From Brevipalpus yothersi (lineage: Eukaryota; Arthropoda; Arachnida; Trombidiformes; Tenuipalpidae), in the NCBI GenBank assembly GCA_003956705.1, contig QZCP01000005.1:62001-126000 (forward strand): a stretch of DNA of 64,000 nucleotides. The letters are read 5' to 3'. The translations under genes and the position numbers were made by a program. Positions within the stretch are counted from its first letter, which is position 1; every line of letters starts with the position of its first letter. Shown piece after piece: positions 47,111-60,912 of the stretch. The notes beneath the pieces are model-generated. The model saw nothing but the letters and a program-made list of their open reading frames with translations, had not been told where the DNA came from and did not search any database.

Positions 47111-47557
47111 TTTGGGTGCTTGTGTTCTCTAAACAAGGCGCTAATGGAACGCTTTCGTCGCCGAAAAACTTTCAAAACTTTAGAGAAAGAGAGAGAGAGA
47201 GAGAAAATGGCCACAATAATTCATGGCTTTCCAAACTTCCTCCTCCTCCTCCTCCCCATATTCTTATTTTTCGCCCGTCCAAAGACCCGTTCGTAGGCAA
47301 ATGACCTGTGGCCGCTTGTGATTGTGGCGATTGTTGGCTGTCTAGTTGATTCTTTCACTTCACCCTTTTCAACTCATGCTGAGTCGAAAAAGAGTTTCAG
47401 AAAAAGAGGTGTCTCGATAGCTTGTCACTGGATTCACTGGATTGTTGCAACCTATTTTACATGTTTACTCCTTTCTTACGCTCATTTTTGGCCTGCTTTC
47501 CGGGATTCAAGAAGAACATACCTTGTTACCAACTCATGTATTATTCCATCAAATGTT
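47111..47557 (+). repeat. Dispersed repeat, copy B (~450 bp)
   Basis: Partner of copy A at 33898-34376 in the same orientation. The identical 45-base block is at 47135-47179. The GA patch after the block is present in both copies but differs in length, as expected for a microsatellite. Confidence 0.8.
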
Positions 47558-49309
47558 GAATGAATTTTTCCAGATCATTTCAAGATTATGGGGTTCCAAA
47601 CAACTGTACCTCAGTTTGGTTACTCAGCGATTTTAGAACATTTCTCATTTTGATCATAGCCAGAAAGTGGTAATTGTGTATTTGAATAATCTCTCTCTTT
47701 TAACACTTCAATTTTCTTCATACTTCATACGGTCAAGATGGTAGGGATCGGTAAGTTATGAACCAAACAAAAAAAAATCTGAGGGCTAGTTTTGATATGT
47801 TTCACCAAGATTCTCATATTGGCATGCATTGGATGTGTTGAATTTATTGTTACATTCTACCAAGAACAAATGAAATATTCTTTTAGTAAGGAAGTGATTG
47901 ATTTCGATCACTTATCATGATACAGTGTAGTTTTCACTCTTTCTGTTTTGATTTTCGATTTCCACATCTCAAGGTGCAATTATGATTGGGTCGAAAATAA
48001 ATAGAGCATTTCATTCAATAGTCAAAACTTATCTCATTTTCCTCTAACTAAAAGCTCCGAAGATGATATAAAGCAATTTGCATCACAGAATCACCATCAA
48101 AAATTTTGAACCTATACAGAAGAACTTCTTTTTTCTCATCAAATTCAAGTTTAATGTATTCACCTTGGTATTTGAATGAGAATAAATTGTTTTTCTAGCA
48201 AGGTCCATTCAACAATACCCATACACATAGCAAGCACAGTCCACCATCAGGAAAGAGGAACAATATGAGGTCATTTTTCAATGTAAACAAAATGAATATG
48301 AAAGGGTTGAGAAAAATAAGAAGAGAAGAAAAAGTTTCCCGGCGAGTTAGGGGAGAATAGATTAGAAAATAGTCGATCAGAGAAAAAGAGAGCAAGTATG
48401 AACGAAATATGTAAATGTACAATCTTTATTGAAAAAAAACAATCGATACAAAATAAATTGAAGCCATCACAACTGGCTGATAAAACGAAAAAAGTCCGAT
48501 TACTTGATCAAACACACACTAACATGATGAAGATAAAAATTATCTCCATCTTAAATGTGTGCTCACTCCTTTTCTTGCATGTCCACTCCACCTTCTCATT
48601 CTTCCTCTCCTCCTCCTCATCTTTCATCTCACCTCCTTCTTTTTGATATCACATCTTGTATCATTTCCAAAAGTTGTTTCATTATCTTTCCCCCCTTTCT
48701 CTCTCTCTCTAATACTACCTCTCTCTCTCCCTTCCATGAGCATCGCTCACTCGTCCATCATTCTCTCTCTCTCTCTCTCCCTCTTGTTCTTTCTTTTTCT
48801 CTCTTTCGCTATTGTGTACTTAGTTTCATCTTTTTCGGCCTCGGAAGGTGGCGGAGCCATGAGTCCCGAAAACGGCAACACCATGCAAACAGCTATATAC
48901 CTTTGATGGGACATGAGGTACCGGACTGGAGGTGGCCTGAGAGGCGGCCTGATTATGCGCACTAAGGAATGGCCTGTGGGCTGAATAAGAGGTCCCGTGA
49001 GCGGCATGTGGCCTTATTTTCACTACTCTCTTCGTGCCGAGCACTTGGTCCAAATGTTACTTGCTTCTCTGCTCACAATACGTTAGACCTCGTACATACA
49101 CAGCAACTTTTTCGATCTTGTGTACATCTCTCACCCAATACCCATAGACTTGAAAAGTGCCTCTCATCGTGCCTCATCCGATCGACGGAAGAGAGAGATT
49201 TTTTGTCCACTAAACTTTTCTCAACATCATCGGAGCTGAATTATACTCTTCCCAATTCTATCATCAATAAGCAAATTTTTTCCTCATCCATCCGAAATTT
49301 ATCGTCAAG
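47558..49309. other. Upstream region of the achaete-scute gene
   Basis: No supported coding gene. The part at about 48,840-49,100 is more GC-rich than its surroundings. It contains TATATA at 48894-48899 and E-box-like CATGTG and CACTTG sites, so it may hold the promoter and 5' leader of the bHLH gene. Confidence 0.4.
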
Positions 49310-50479
49310 ATGACTGCAACACTCGGATTTCAACCTCATCAGCATGAGCTGAACAACTATACCACAACACATCTCATCGTTTCTAGTGCATCATCACCAG
49401 TCGAAGTGATCAATACTGGCTATCTTCAGCTACCAAAATCAACTCCCAACAATACCAACATCAATGTTAACCATCCTCACGAGAATCATCATTACATCAA
49501 TTCCAGTGGTAATACAACTACATCAGTGACCACCATTACGCCTGCCAATAGACCAGTGAATGTGAAAAAAGCTGTCCAGAATTTCGGCTCCAATCAACAA
49601 GGTGGTCAAAATGGACACAAAATGTTGAGCAGTGCCGATTTGCTTCGATGCAAACGAAGAAATGGCCATGTCCGAAATGTTGGACTCACTGGTACCCCTG
49701 GTCAACCACCCGCAGTGGTCAGACGAAATGAACGTGAACGTAATCGAGTTAAGATGGTCAATATGGGATTCCATACTCTTCGTCAACACATTCCGAATGG
49801 TTCTAAGAGTAAAAAGATGAGCAAAGTCGAAACTCTTCGAGCAGCCGTTGAACACATCCGACATCTCCAGGCAGTCCTGAATGGAGATACATCCACATAT
49901 ACTCCATACCAACCATGGTAAGTTGAAATGAAAAAATTTAACTATCTATATTCAATACTTCTACCATGCATGAACATTCATGATCGAATCGAAGCATCTT
50001 GATGAACTATCCTCATCTAACTTTCTCTTCTTCTCTCTCTTCTCTGTTTTCTTCTCCCAAATAGTACTGCGGTTATGCCTTCTGACCTCAAGAAACCCAA
50101 GCTCGAAGATGACCAAAACTTTGTTCCTATGCATTCGCCAACCGATTCTATTTCACCTTCCTCAATATCTTCCTATGAATCAAGCCACTATCATCACATT
50201 CAAAGTCCACCCCCAACATTGCATCTTACCTCCCAGCAACTCCAGCAACTTCACCATATCACATCCCAGTGCACAAATTATGATTCCCAAGCATCACCCA
50301 TTTCACCCACTTCACCTAGCAAATCCAGCATCGCTTCGGACATTTCACCGCCTCCGTACGATAATCATATCCACTATCATCATCACCATCAATCCCAGCA
50401 TCTTCCACTCGATGGACTGGACAAAGTTTGCCATCCGGAGGAGAGTGATATTTTTGATTTTGCATCATTACTCTCGTGA
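49310..50479 (+). CDS. Achaete-scute family bHLH transcription factor, two exons
   Basis: Exon 1 is 49310-49917, the intron 49918-50064 (GTAAGT...ATAG) and exon 2 50065-50479. The joined codon is TGT, giving 340 residues. The bHLH domain spans about 138-190. It comprises the basic region RRNERERNRVKMVN with the E-box-contacting Glu, helix 1 GFHTLRQHIP, a short loop and helix 2 KMSKVETLRAAVEHIRHLQ. This is the proneural achaete-scute (ASH) signature. Such proteins pair with Daughterless/E proteins in the nucleus and commit cells to neural fate. The C-terminal end DIFDFASLLS matches the short acidic/hydrophobic motif that ends ASH proteins. RRNERERNRV rather than the fly RRNARERNRV fits a non-dipteran ASH. 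The N-terminal and linker parts are low-complexity Asn/Thr- and His/Ser/Pro-rich. The start has AAG before ATG. Confidence 0.93.
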
Positions 50480-50580
50480 GATCTTTTTTTTCGTCCCGCG
50501 TCACATTATTCACACAATTTTGCTCATCATCTTGTGTCCTGTTCCTGTAATGGACCATTTAATGTTAGAAATCGAAATTA

Positions 50581-50586
50581 AATAAA
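50581..50586 (+). promoter_or_regulatory. Poly(A) signal AATAAA of the achaete-scute gene
   Basis: A canonical AATAAA about 100 nt after the stop codon at 50479, giving a short 3' UTR. Confidence 0.6.
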
Positions 50587-53500
50587 ACAATGGCCTCAAC
50601 TGGTTGATGTGCTCTAATAGTCCCAAAGCAATCGCTCATTCATCAGAGAAAGAGAGTGAAACGACCAGATAGTTATGAATGTATACATATTTTTTTTTGG
50701 CTTGCACGAATTTGCATATTATTATGAATTATTATTATTATTATTATTACTATTATTATTCGTCATTCTTCCTAGCGATTCGATTCCAATTGTTTCCTAT
50801 CTGGATTGAACGCACCAATTTTTTGAGCTCCTCTATTGTACCATAGATATACGCAAAACTTTTTGCTACTCAATGAATTGATATCAAAATATATTTCAAA
50901 ATTACTTTGAAAAAGAAACACTTTCCTATGTCTCCATCTCATTTCGGCTCCAATATGCTTAATTTGTTTCCCAAATCATTATAGGAACGCTTGGTAAAAC
51001 TTTTCAAACACGATTCCAAGAGGAATAGAAGTTAGAAAAGTTGCTTACCTCCAAATCAAAGCACGAAGCATGGCAATTAAGTGGTGGTCACTAGTGAAGA
51101 GGTAAGATTTGTTTGTCAAGGCTGAACACTCTATACTGAACGACCCTGGCTCAATATTCCTCCCCATTCAATCGGACAGTAGCAGAAGCTTGAAAAATGC
51201 TGCCGAAAAGTTTTTGAGAGAATGCTCTGCGGCCATTCGAAGTGAATCATATCGATTTCTAGAGGCATATTCGAAAAAATCTATGGCCATTTAGCTTTGA
51301 AAGAGAGTACAGTTATTTGGTCCTAAACTGTGTTGTAAGTAATATGTTTTAAAGGTAAAAGAGGAAGGATACAGCATCATCATAGTGTAGAAATTCGATG
51401 CTCTGAATGCGAATACAATAGTTTTGTTTATTTCTGTACCAAACAGAAGTTTTAACACACATTCATGTGTAAGCAAAAATGTTTGGCTTCATGAAATCCC
51501 AGATCTGTTTTGGTCAATTCTTGTTCACATACACACAGCAATATACACTCGATCCTTGAATCTGATTCGATTTCAATCTTTAACGAAACTTTAACATCTA
51601 GCGTCTTGAGCGAAACCATCAAAGTCAGGGTAGACAGTAGAACAGTAGGCACTTAGAATTGCCTCTTTCTACTAAAAATACTTGACTTGTTTACTGGGTA
51701 AGAGAATATCCTTTATTTGCTTGTTTCCTCATCAACTATAAGTTCGTATCTGTTTACTTTCTAGATCAATAAATTGATAAAAAGTCCACAATTCATTCGA
51801 ATGTCAGAGTTCTATCCGAATGTATCTTAACCCTCAAATAAGAAGAAAATCGTCGATTTTGTTGATTGTGAATTCAATGAGACAAACGATAGTTCAAAAG
51901 TCTTTTCTAGTATATTCCTTTTTTCAGAGAAAGAGTTCAGGCACCGATCATTCCCACAATTATGAGAATTCATTTCAAAGCGTGAACATTAGGAGACCAA
52001 CGGTAATCGAATTCATTATTTTTGTCCAAGAAAATATTCTTTTCTCTCATGAAACGTTAGTTTAAGTATCTGCCAAGGAGCATTTACTTTTACTTTTATT
52101 GAATTTTTTGTGGAAATTATGCGATTTTTGGCTAATCTCGTGCATTCAGAGGGTTTATTCAATAAATTAGAGCATTCAATTGAGAGTATTCTAGAATATT
52201 GGCCAACTAAAAATCCTCCAAACTTTGTACTAACGTCAAATTTTGTCTTGACAAACCTTCTAGAGCAATTAAGATGAAATTAGGCAGAAAAATAAGCTCC
52301 AGCCCGATTGCAAGCTTCTTTTCCGTTAGTTACAGTTACTCTACTAACTAAGCTTGAGTGGCTGAAAAGATTTCATTCAACAAGAACAGAGTCCCAGATC
52401 TGGGTTTGGGATGCTCCAATAATTTTGAAATACGAGTAGAAGCCTACAAGTATGCTCAAGATCATGGAGACCACAAGAACTATGGTTAATTATTGGTCTT
52501 AGAACAGATATCAAGATGTATCGTTCATCCGAATTAACTCGATACTCATTCGTGAAGTTTTTGGAAAACTTTCCCATTCTCATAACCAATGTTCCATCCA
52601 TATTAGTATTTATTATTAGAGAGGCCAAATCATTCTCAATAATTAAGTTTTAATTTGAGATAGCAATCAAATGAAAATTTCCAACAATCAATGAGGTGAC
52701 GTAAAAATAATCATGTAGTGATGAAAATCTACTTGGTAGGTCATCTTGTGTGATCAAAACCATTATGAAGTCATCCGATCCAGCATCTCATCAATCCATC
52801 CATCAGCTCAATAATTTGACAGGCATACTTTTAAGATGATGATGATAATTGTTTGATTTGATCAATCAAAACATAGCATCTTTCTGATGTAAAACTTTTC
52901 CAAGTTCATTGAAAAGATCTCGCCTCTCTAGCAAGCAAAATATTCATTGAACAAAATTTGTTGTGATTCTTTTCGACCTTCTTGTATTCTTGTCTAGTTA
53001 AAAATACTTTCAATAGAATATTATCAATATCTTGGATAATAAATGAACGAATTTCCTTACCTGAACAATTGGAGAGACATCCAAAGAGACATTGTAAGCG
53101 TATATTTCAATATATCAAATGATATATGCTGGCCACTCTGCATGTATCTCAACGGGGAAGCCCAAATTTTTCATTCTACAGAATGGCGCCCAAAATGTTC
53201 TGATCAATACACGTTGTGAGACGCAAGGTCACATATATACAGCTTTTCACGGTTCCTCTTATTAGGTCACTTTTTTTTTCTACCTAAAACTACTTGTCAC
53301 ACTGAGCCCATGGGGTCTCCTCGATTCATATGTACACACACACACAGAATACATGGCAATAAAAGTGAACGGGACCCTGAAGTTTCTCTAGCTAATCAAA
53401 AAAACTCGATTCGTTCTCGCTTTCTCAGTTAGAACTTTTTTGTTCATTCTTCAATGACAGAAGTTTGGAGTGAAAAAAACATTGGTCAATGTGTGAATGC

Positions 53501-53698
53501 TATGTGAATATCTACATAGGATAGGCTCCCTACATTTTGTCTATGGAGCAAGTTTAACCCAATTAAAAGATCTCTTTTACCTTTTGGGAATGTGTTTGAG
53601 ATTTTCAATATTTTCTCCTCTTATTTCACATAATAATAAGGAGCCCAAATCATAGGGGAAACAGAAAGAGAGAACACCTAGCACACCTCGAAAAATAG

Positions 53699-53721
53699 AA
53701 AGAGAGAGAGAGAGAGAGAGA
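53699..53721. repeat. (GA)n tract
   Basis: A GA dinucleotide run of about 22 bases. Confidence 0.92.
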
Positions 53722-54040
53722 AGAACGAAAAAGATTTTCAGTCCTTCATTCGCACTCATTCAACAGCCTGTATTCCAATGGATTCCTCCGCCAGTGTTAC
53801 CGATTGTTCTTCCTATTCCCCTTCCAATTGTGAATACGAGAATGAAAAAGCAAAGTAGGCCTCTCGGTGGATCATATCCATTCTCGAAGGCCCACAACGT
53901 TCTGAGGCTCAGTCTTTCTTGCTCAGTACTGTGCTCGATTGGCTCGAGCATTTCAGTGGAATATGAAAAATGGTGTAAGCATAGAAAACGAAGAAGAAAA
54001 AGAAAAGATGAAAACTTTTTGGCCAAAGTCGAGCGGTCCA

Positions 54041-54062
54041 AGAGAGAGAGAGAGAGAGAGAG
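54041..54062. repeat. (GA)n tract
   Basis: A GA run of about 22 bases, about 180 bases before an opposite-sense CT run. Confidence 0.92.
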
Positions 54063-54234
54063 GCAAGTCAATGAGATGTTCACCTCACTTGCCTTTTCTT
54101 CCTTCTCCTCCCCCTTGGACCGACTCGATTTCTTATTCTTTTTTCACCTCATTCATCCCTCCCCCTTGGACCACGCAACTTGTTCCATTCATCCATTGCT
54201 TCTATCAATGGACAATTCGTTTCGATTCCCTCCC

Positions 54235-54239
<5 letters not shown>

Positions 54240-54279
<40 letters not shown>
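54240..54279. repeat. (CT)n tract
   Basis: A CT run of about 40 bases. Confidence 0.95.
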
Positions 54280-54284
<5 letters not shown>

Positions 54285-55333
54285 TTCCTGGGACCTTTTT
54301 CTTTCTTCCGTGTTTTTCAACCAACTTGCTGTACTGTTCCTATTATTTTGGCTTTTCTTTCTTTCTCTCTCTCTTTCTCCTTCTTGCTAGTGTCCCTGCA
54401 AGGTTGGGACATGATTTGGCTATTGTTTACTTCAGTTCATATTCTCCATCTTCAATTCTCTTGCTGACCAGTTTGAATGAGCTTGAAGCAAATTATACAC
54501 ACGTTCGTTTACTTTTCTTCTTCAATTAATTTTGAATAAACGTGATGTGAGAAGGAAAAAGAAATTTTTTCCTACTCTCTTCATTATGTACCTGGATATG
54601 TATCTGAAGGATGCTTGAGAAGAGAGAGATATATCAGTAGGAAAAATGTTGGCAAAAAGCATTTCATTTATTGTTGAATTAGCAAGTGTTCAGCAAAACA
54701 AACTCAGCTCAATCCTCACTTCAGAAGCAATGAATCAAATTTTGCATCTTTCGAGAAACCCTTTCGAAATTTTGAACGCATGGCTGGTACGGAAAAATAG
54801 CTTCATTACTATTATTGTCATTAAGAGGGGCAAGCTGATTGTATAGCTATTCATGAGACTGATGGAGCAAGTCAAATGGCTGTCCTGCTCGCCTCTGTCC
54901 CATTCAGATTGCTCTTTTCCAATTTTCAGCCATCAAAACTTCATGCTCCCATGGAATGGACAGAATAGTGGAATCCATTTGAATTTTCCAAGAGAGAAAG
55001 AGTACGTAATTCAGGGAGGTTCTGGTGGGATGAAACATTTGACAAGCGATTATAATGAAGGAGGCAAGGTTAAATTGAACACCCGCTGATTGTGAATCCA
55101 AAAAGTCTTGTGGCAACTTTTGCTTTCTTTGATTTTCGAACACAAAATTTGACCACTTCCATCTAAATGCGACTGATATTTTCTGTATCCAATAGCTTTA
55201 CATAGCCACATATACACTTTTTCTCTTCATTATTTTGAATTGAATTGATGAGATTAAGCAGAAAATCGAAGTTCCATGAAAATTTTAACGTTTTGTGTTG
55301 GTGTAATGATGCTGTTCTGTGTATAGCATATGG

Positions 55334-55365
<32 letters not shown>

Positions 55366-58300
55366 CCTCTTAGAATATTTGAAACTGTTTTCTTTGCCTC
55401 ACACACAGGCCATTGAAACGATTCTCTTGAACCGAAAAGTTAGACACAAGAAAGGTGGATCCGATTGTGAAAGGGTTCTTCATCCTACTCTGTCTCTTTC
55501 TGTCACAGAGAGTGACCATGGATGATCAAGCGTCCGAGATCCGGAACATTGAGGACCAGGCTCATGGACACACCACTCAATAGCACTCTTTTGAGCTGAA
55601 TTTTCAAACAGAAAGTGGGTCTGTGCATTGGCACGGAATATATTCAAAAGTGTCTCTTTTCTCTCCTTTCCACTCATCCCCGTGTGTGAATGAAGGTCTC
55701 CAATAGTGCCAAGATTGCAGGTCAAAAGTTGCTAATGGACTCAGTGAACTCGTGTTCGATCGATATCAGAGGAAAAAGAGTTATTCTTTGCATCAGTATG
55801 TGCTGGTCATTTTCGATCTTCTCTGAATGCCGTATTCACCGTTCAATGTCAACATGAACACAGGAAAACAAGATCATTTTGGCCATCGATTCTATTCTAT
55901 TCCCTTTTCCTCTCTCATGTCCTTGCGACTGAGTTGGAACCCTATGATTTTATACAGAGGAAGAGAGAGAGAGGGAAGATGAAATTCTCAGCTAGTAAGA
56001 TTGGGTCCATCCTGGGGACATGAGAGAAGAAGAAGAGCTCAACGGACGTCCCGGGACATGTATGTTTCGTGTAGTCACGGATCAGAGCTAAAGTCACGGC
56101 AATTTGAGTCCAAAAACTCTTTAGTTTTTACTTCTCCACCACTTTACATGCTCATCAGTGATGATCACGATCGGAAAAAGCTGCTTGTTCAGACCACGAG
56201 CCCGTTTTATAAGTAAATATATATACGCGTCATGGTGTATGTATATACTCTAGTGTATATACGTATATGCATAGCAGTATCGTTAAGTCCAATGGCTGTG
56301 GCCACATGAACGCGTCCTTCTTCTCCTCCCAATTCACTGGGTGATCATGACATGAGCCCACCGATTCGCATACAATATTATTTCTCTCTTTCTCCTTAAT
56401 CGAGGAGGAATCGTTTAACGATAATTTCTCATGCACTGATACCGCCTCCAATCAGCTAAGGCACCAATGTATATTCCAACATTTGCGTGCATGATATAAG
56501 CGACTTGGACTTCTCCGCCCTGAACATTAGAAGAGTAGTGAGAGAAGTAGTGTACCCAACGATCAGACCATTTCGGTGAGGACTTACTGAATCACTCACG
56601 GAAGGCCACATTTTACTTTATCCTCTTCTACTTCTTTCTCTTCTTCTCATGTGAGCAAGGATGAAGATGGAGAGGGAGGAGAGAGGGAAAAAGCAGCTCT
56701 CTCTCTCTCTTTTCCTTTCGGGACAATCATTTTTTCTTAATTAGATAATTTACCTCCAGGGTATATCACAGGCAAAACAATACCGTACCACAATGGCAGA
56801 TGAGTGAGAATATTGCCAAGATTCTCTTTCTCTTTCGCCCTGATGGAGTATCTTTTGCGTACACATGAATACACAGATATTGAGCAGAGTGAATCTGGGG
56901 TCTAGATCACATCCGGCAGACGATTGGTATTGGGTGAATATTTCAAATCTACTGGATTTCACATACACAGGCACTTGGGAACATTTTGCTTTGGTGTAAA
57001 ATTTTTGGAGCCTCACGAGCGAGAAAAAGTTCAAGTGTATGGGTCAGGAAAACATGGGCCCTAAAATGATGATCGCGTGAATCGAAGTGATCAAGAAGCA
57101 ATGTAGATAGGTAAATGGTCTTTTTATTCGCCAATTTTGATATTCAAAATCGATGCATGCAATTCAGCACGCTCACATATACTCGTGCATAGCCACTACA
57201 CACAATTGGCAATACGCATACTGGCTCTCACAGCATTGGTTAAAAAATTTATAATTATTGCAATAATTGTGCTACTCCGAAAACAGTGTTCATGTGTATT
57301 CTCATACGGATGGGAATAACGTTGTACGTGTATATATTTTTATATTTCACTTTCAGTCCATGAACAGCCCATAAAATCAACCGGATCAACTGATGTGTGG
57401 CCAAAAATTGCAACTCTTCACTCATCATGTACACATATCTCATTTATATATATTCAGCTGAAGCGTGCTTCAAAAAAACAAGAAGTCATAAAGTATCCAC
57501 AATCTAATCATCTTAAGGCATCCATCATGTTCATATTTAGGATAATGGAGCCAAGAAGCAAGGAATCTCCATCTTTTCGGAGGAGTGGAATGCCGAAGGA
57601 GAGAGAGAGAGAGAGAGAAAGAGAGAAATATATATACGATGAGGGGGGAGTGGGGGGTGAACGATTAAGGTATGCATATTCAAACGCCCCCAAATTGTGT
57701 CCACTTTCAATAAGCAATCGTGAGTTTTCACGCCCGCTCCAATTGAGGTATGTTCACTTGATTTTGGGAAACTTTGCATGCGAACCTTTATTTTTCCTCT
57801 TGTTTTTTCTCTCATTTAATGTGTAAGATGTAGTTTTGACTCATAATGTATTCACACACAAAAAATTTGTTTAATAAAATACAATAATTAATGTACTTGG
57901 ACTTTTGAGAGAGAAAAAGGTAAGCTTTCGTTTAATTTTTATAGAGACTATGCAAATGAGCTTGTTTTAAAGAGAAAGAGATAGGAATACAAGTGAAGGT
58001 TAACTGAAGTGAATACAATTATTTCTTTCAGGGTTGGAAATGAAATTTTACAGCATATACGCATTATTCCCTACTTACTTCTACATTTGCAACTATATAC
58101 ATACTGGAATGTTTTATCACTCAATTCTACACACATATTCACATATTCAACCTCAGAAGCAGGTCCTAAGTTGCCATACTGTTGACAAATTACATCAAAA
58201 GTGACGGATGTGTCTTGGACACATCAAAAGTGTGCACATACTTCGCCTTGACAAACCCCTAGTGTTTCCTATTCGAGATTTACTTGTTATGCATGTGTTA

Positions 58301-58955
58301 AAAAGTATCGAACATTAATCTGATAGATATTGGAAAGCGAAACTAGGGTTCAGAATCCGGCTTGAGAGCTGGTAATCTTGTGATTTTGATAGCTGGTCAC
58401 CTCTCATCATCATGATCGAAGTATAGAATAAAAGAGAAAAAGAAAGGTTCGATCTTTTTGGACATCATATTTGATCGTTACTAGATCCTTCAACGGTATT
58501 AGTGTATGTTTCACCTTTTCCGTTACAATAATCATCGAATTTCTTCTCTCTCTAGGACATCAAGTGGATAGAAGTGGAAAAGAGAGAGAAAGAGAGGGCA
58601 AGATCTTTTTCGAAAAAAATGAGGCGATTTTATACTGAACATGAAATATCCTCTACACACAACAACTTGAGAGATGTCTGATTCCTTTTCATTCTGAGCT
58701 TTCCTTCTCCTCATATATATCTATGTATATATTTCATTCTATCTGACCCAAAAGTCGCCTCACGCGGACCCTTCGCAAGCATGACAATCAAGCATGAATG
58801 AAACTGAAGACCAAGTGATCAATCTATGGAACGAGACGGAAGGCCAGGTAGAAAGAGAAAGAGAAAGAGAGAGAGATCTCTTCCGACTGAGCCGGATTTA
58901 AGCGTGTTCCACCGGCCTCTCTATGTACCCTCTCTACCGTCCGAAGTCGAGGCCA

Positions 58956-58957
<2 letters not shown>

Positions 58958-59026
<69 letters not shown>
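58958..59026. repeat. (CT)n microsatellite
   Basis: A CT run of about 68 bases. Confidence 0.97.
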
Positions 59027-59029
<3 letters not shown>

Positions 59030-60456
59030 TCTTGTCACTTTGCTCGTGTTTCGTGCCAATACGAACAACTTTACTGCCACTTTTTCCGAGTTGGCCCATC
59101 TTAGGACAAAATCTAGTAGAAAAATGCCCAAAAATCCGCTTGGTTGGTCCGCTAAGGTGCTTTTTCTCTCTGTTCTCCCACTTTTCCTCCTGTTTCAGCT
59201 ATTTATTATGATCGCTCGATTGTCAACTCTCATATCAAACGAGAAGGTTTCTTTCTTTCCCTTCGTACTCGTACTCGTACATTGTCATTATAAAATGAAG
59301 GCCTCTTATCCTTCTTCCCATGCCATTGGGTGTTCGTTCTGAATATCTAGTATATAAGTCCACATTTTGGCCTCCGTTCAGGCCAAATCGCTCTCTGGTG
59401 CAGCAAATCGAGCATCTCGATGAGCAACTTCATTTCTTCTTCTCTTGATTCCTATTCAATCTTCTCTCTCTCTCTTCCTCCTAAACTCGAATAATACAAT
59501 CCATGTAATGGTTCCACTGAGCAATCCAATCTCGAGTAGGTACTCTTAGGAGCCCATAGATTTTTGGAAGCCTGCTCAGTTCCTGGTCACTGTTCAAGAG
59601 ATATTTGTGAGTGTGAAGTGTGTACGCGCGCAAGAATCCATAGAATATTCATTTGAACAACAAACAACAGAATTTTTGACCGGCAAAACACTGGACAAAG
59701 GTGAAAAAAAGTGGACTCAGGGCAGTGAAGATGAGAGCAGTAAGAGATGAATGGAACTGAAGAAGAAACAGAGAGAAAAATTTTTGCCCAGATTTTTGTA
59801 AGCCAAGCGAAAGCTCAATGGCTGGTGAATCATTTTCATTTTTTTTGAGCATCAATTTTTGGCCCAGGGCACCAAACATATCTATCATCAATTTTCGTTG
59901 GAAGAGAGAGAAAAGAAAATAAGAAGATCGGCACCCAACATGAACACAGACACTCAGCCCGGTACTCATCTTTCTCTCCTTCAGCCCATAGCCAGTGGTC
60001 AGTATTTTTAGGAGAAAATTTTTTTCTCGCTGGACCCTGATCATTGTCTCTCTCTTGGGCTATGAGGGCTTGAAATCGATCGCGCTATTAGCAATCATTC
60101 GGTGAAGATGTGTTAGTTTTGTCTGCTTCTGAATTATGGTATGTTGTTTTACACACTTTTCAAAGTGGTAAAAAGTGATCGCTCTTCACCCAATTTACTA
60201 TTTCAACCGTGAAAAGTAAGACTGGCACAGTGTTGGTGATACATGTTCAAGTGTACGCAATTTTAAGCTAGAAAAACGAAGCCTCAAAGCCATCATAAAT
60301 ATGTCATGGTAACCATTTGAAGTCAAAAGAGCTGAGATCATTTTTTTCGGCCAAAAAAATTGTTTGAAACAATCGTCCTGAATGATGATCAATCTTAAGC
60401 AATGAGGGAACAAGTCAATTCTGTTAAAAGAGAATGAATAACTGTATACACACACA

Positions 60457-60460
<4 letters not shown>

Positions 60461-60520
<60 letters not shown>
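60461..60520. repeat. (GA)n microsatellite, left arm of an inverted pair
   Basis: A GA run of about 60 bases after a short CA run. It is complementary to the CT run at 60712-60776, 191 bases away. Confidence 0.97.
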
Positions 60521-60522
<2 letters not shown>

Positions 60523-60707
60523 AGTCTTTTGAAAAATATTTTAACTTACACTCTTCATGCAAATTTCTTCTTCTTCAAACTCTTTATGAATTATGAATAC
60601 AAAAATATGAATTCCATTTATTGAAGCTCTTCAATTCAGAGATAGTTAGCATAATCTTGTTATCGAAGTATTCTTGTTTGAATAAGAATGTTTCTCCTTG
60701 CACAAAA

Positions 60708-60711
<4 letters not shown>

Positions 60712-60776
<65 letters not shown>
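60712..60776. repeat. (CT)n microsatellite, right arm of an inverted pair
   Basis: A CT run of about 65 bases, ending about 135 bases upstream of the predicted start of the CMP-sialic acid synthetase gene. Confidence 0.97.
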
Positions 60777-60781
<5 letters not shown>

Positions 60782-60912
60782 ACTTCTTCAAGTCTCTAAT
60801 CAATGAATAGATACAAACAAACAAAAAGATAGCATAAAGAGAGCGAATCATTTAACGTGAATATCTCTCAAGAGATGTATCTTCTGGCAAACATTCTTCA
60901 CTTATTTTGTTG

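Larger units (their letters stand above)
50590..60900. other. Long stretch without a recognised gene
   Basis: About 10 kb of AT-rich sequence with an ATT-repeat patch near 50,728-50,760, several GA/CT tracts and low-complexity open frames. No conserved domain, tRNA or consistent exon set was recognised. The frames at 53,794-54,529 and 57,395-57,826 are driven by simple repeats. Confidence 0.4.

Noticed and set aside
53794..54529. Two overlapping ~200-residue plus-strand frames
   Set aside because: Both run through GA and CT tracts, begin at non-ATG codons or poor contexts, and have no domain.
58826..59342. Frames crossing the CT tract at 58.96 kb
   Set aside because: Several frames on both strands are open only because of the dinucleotide repeat.
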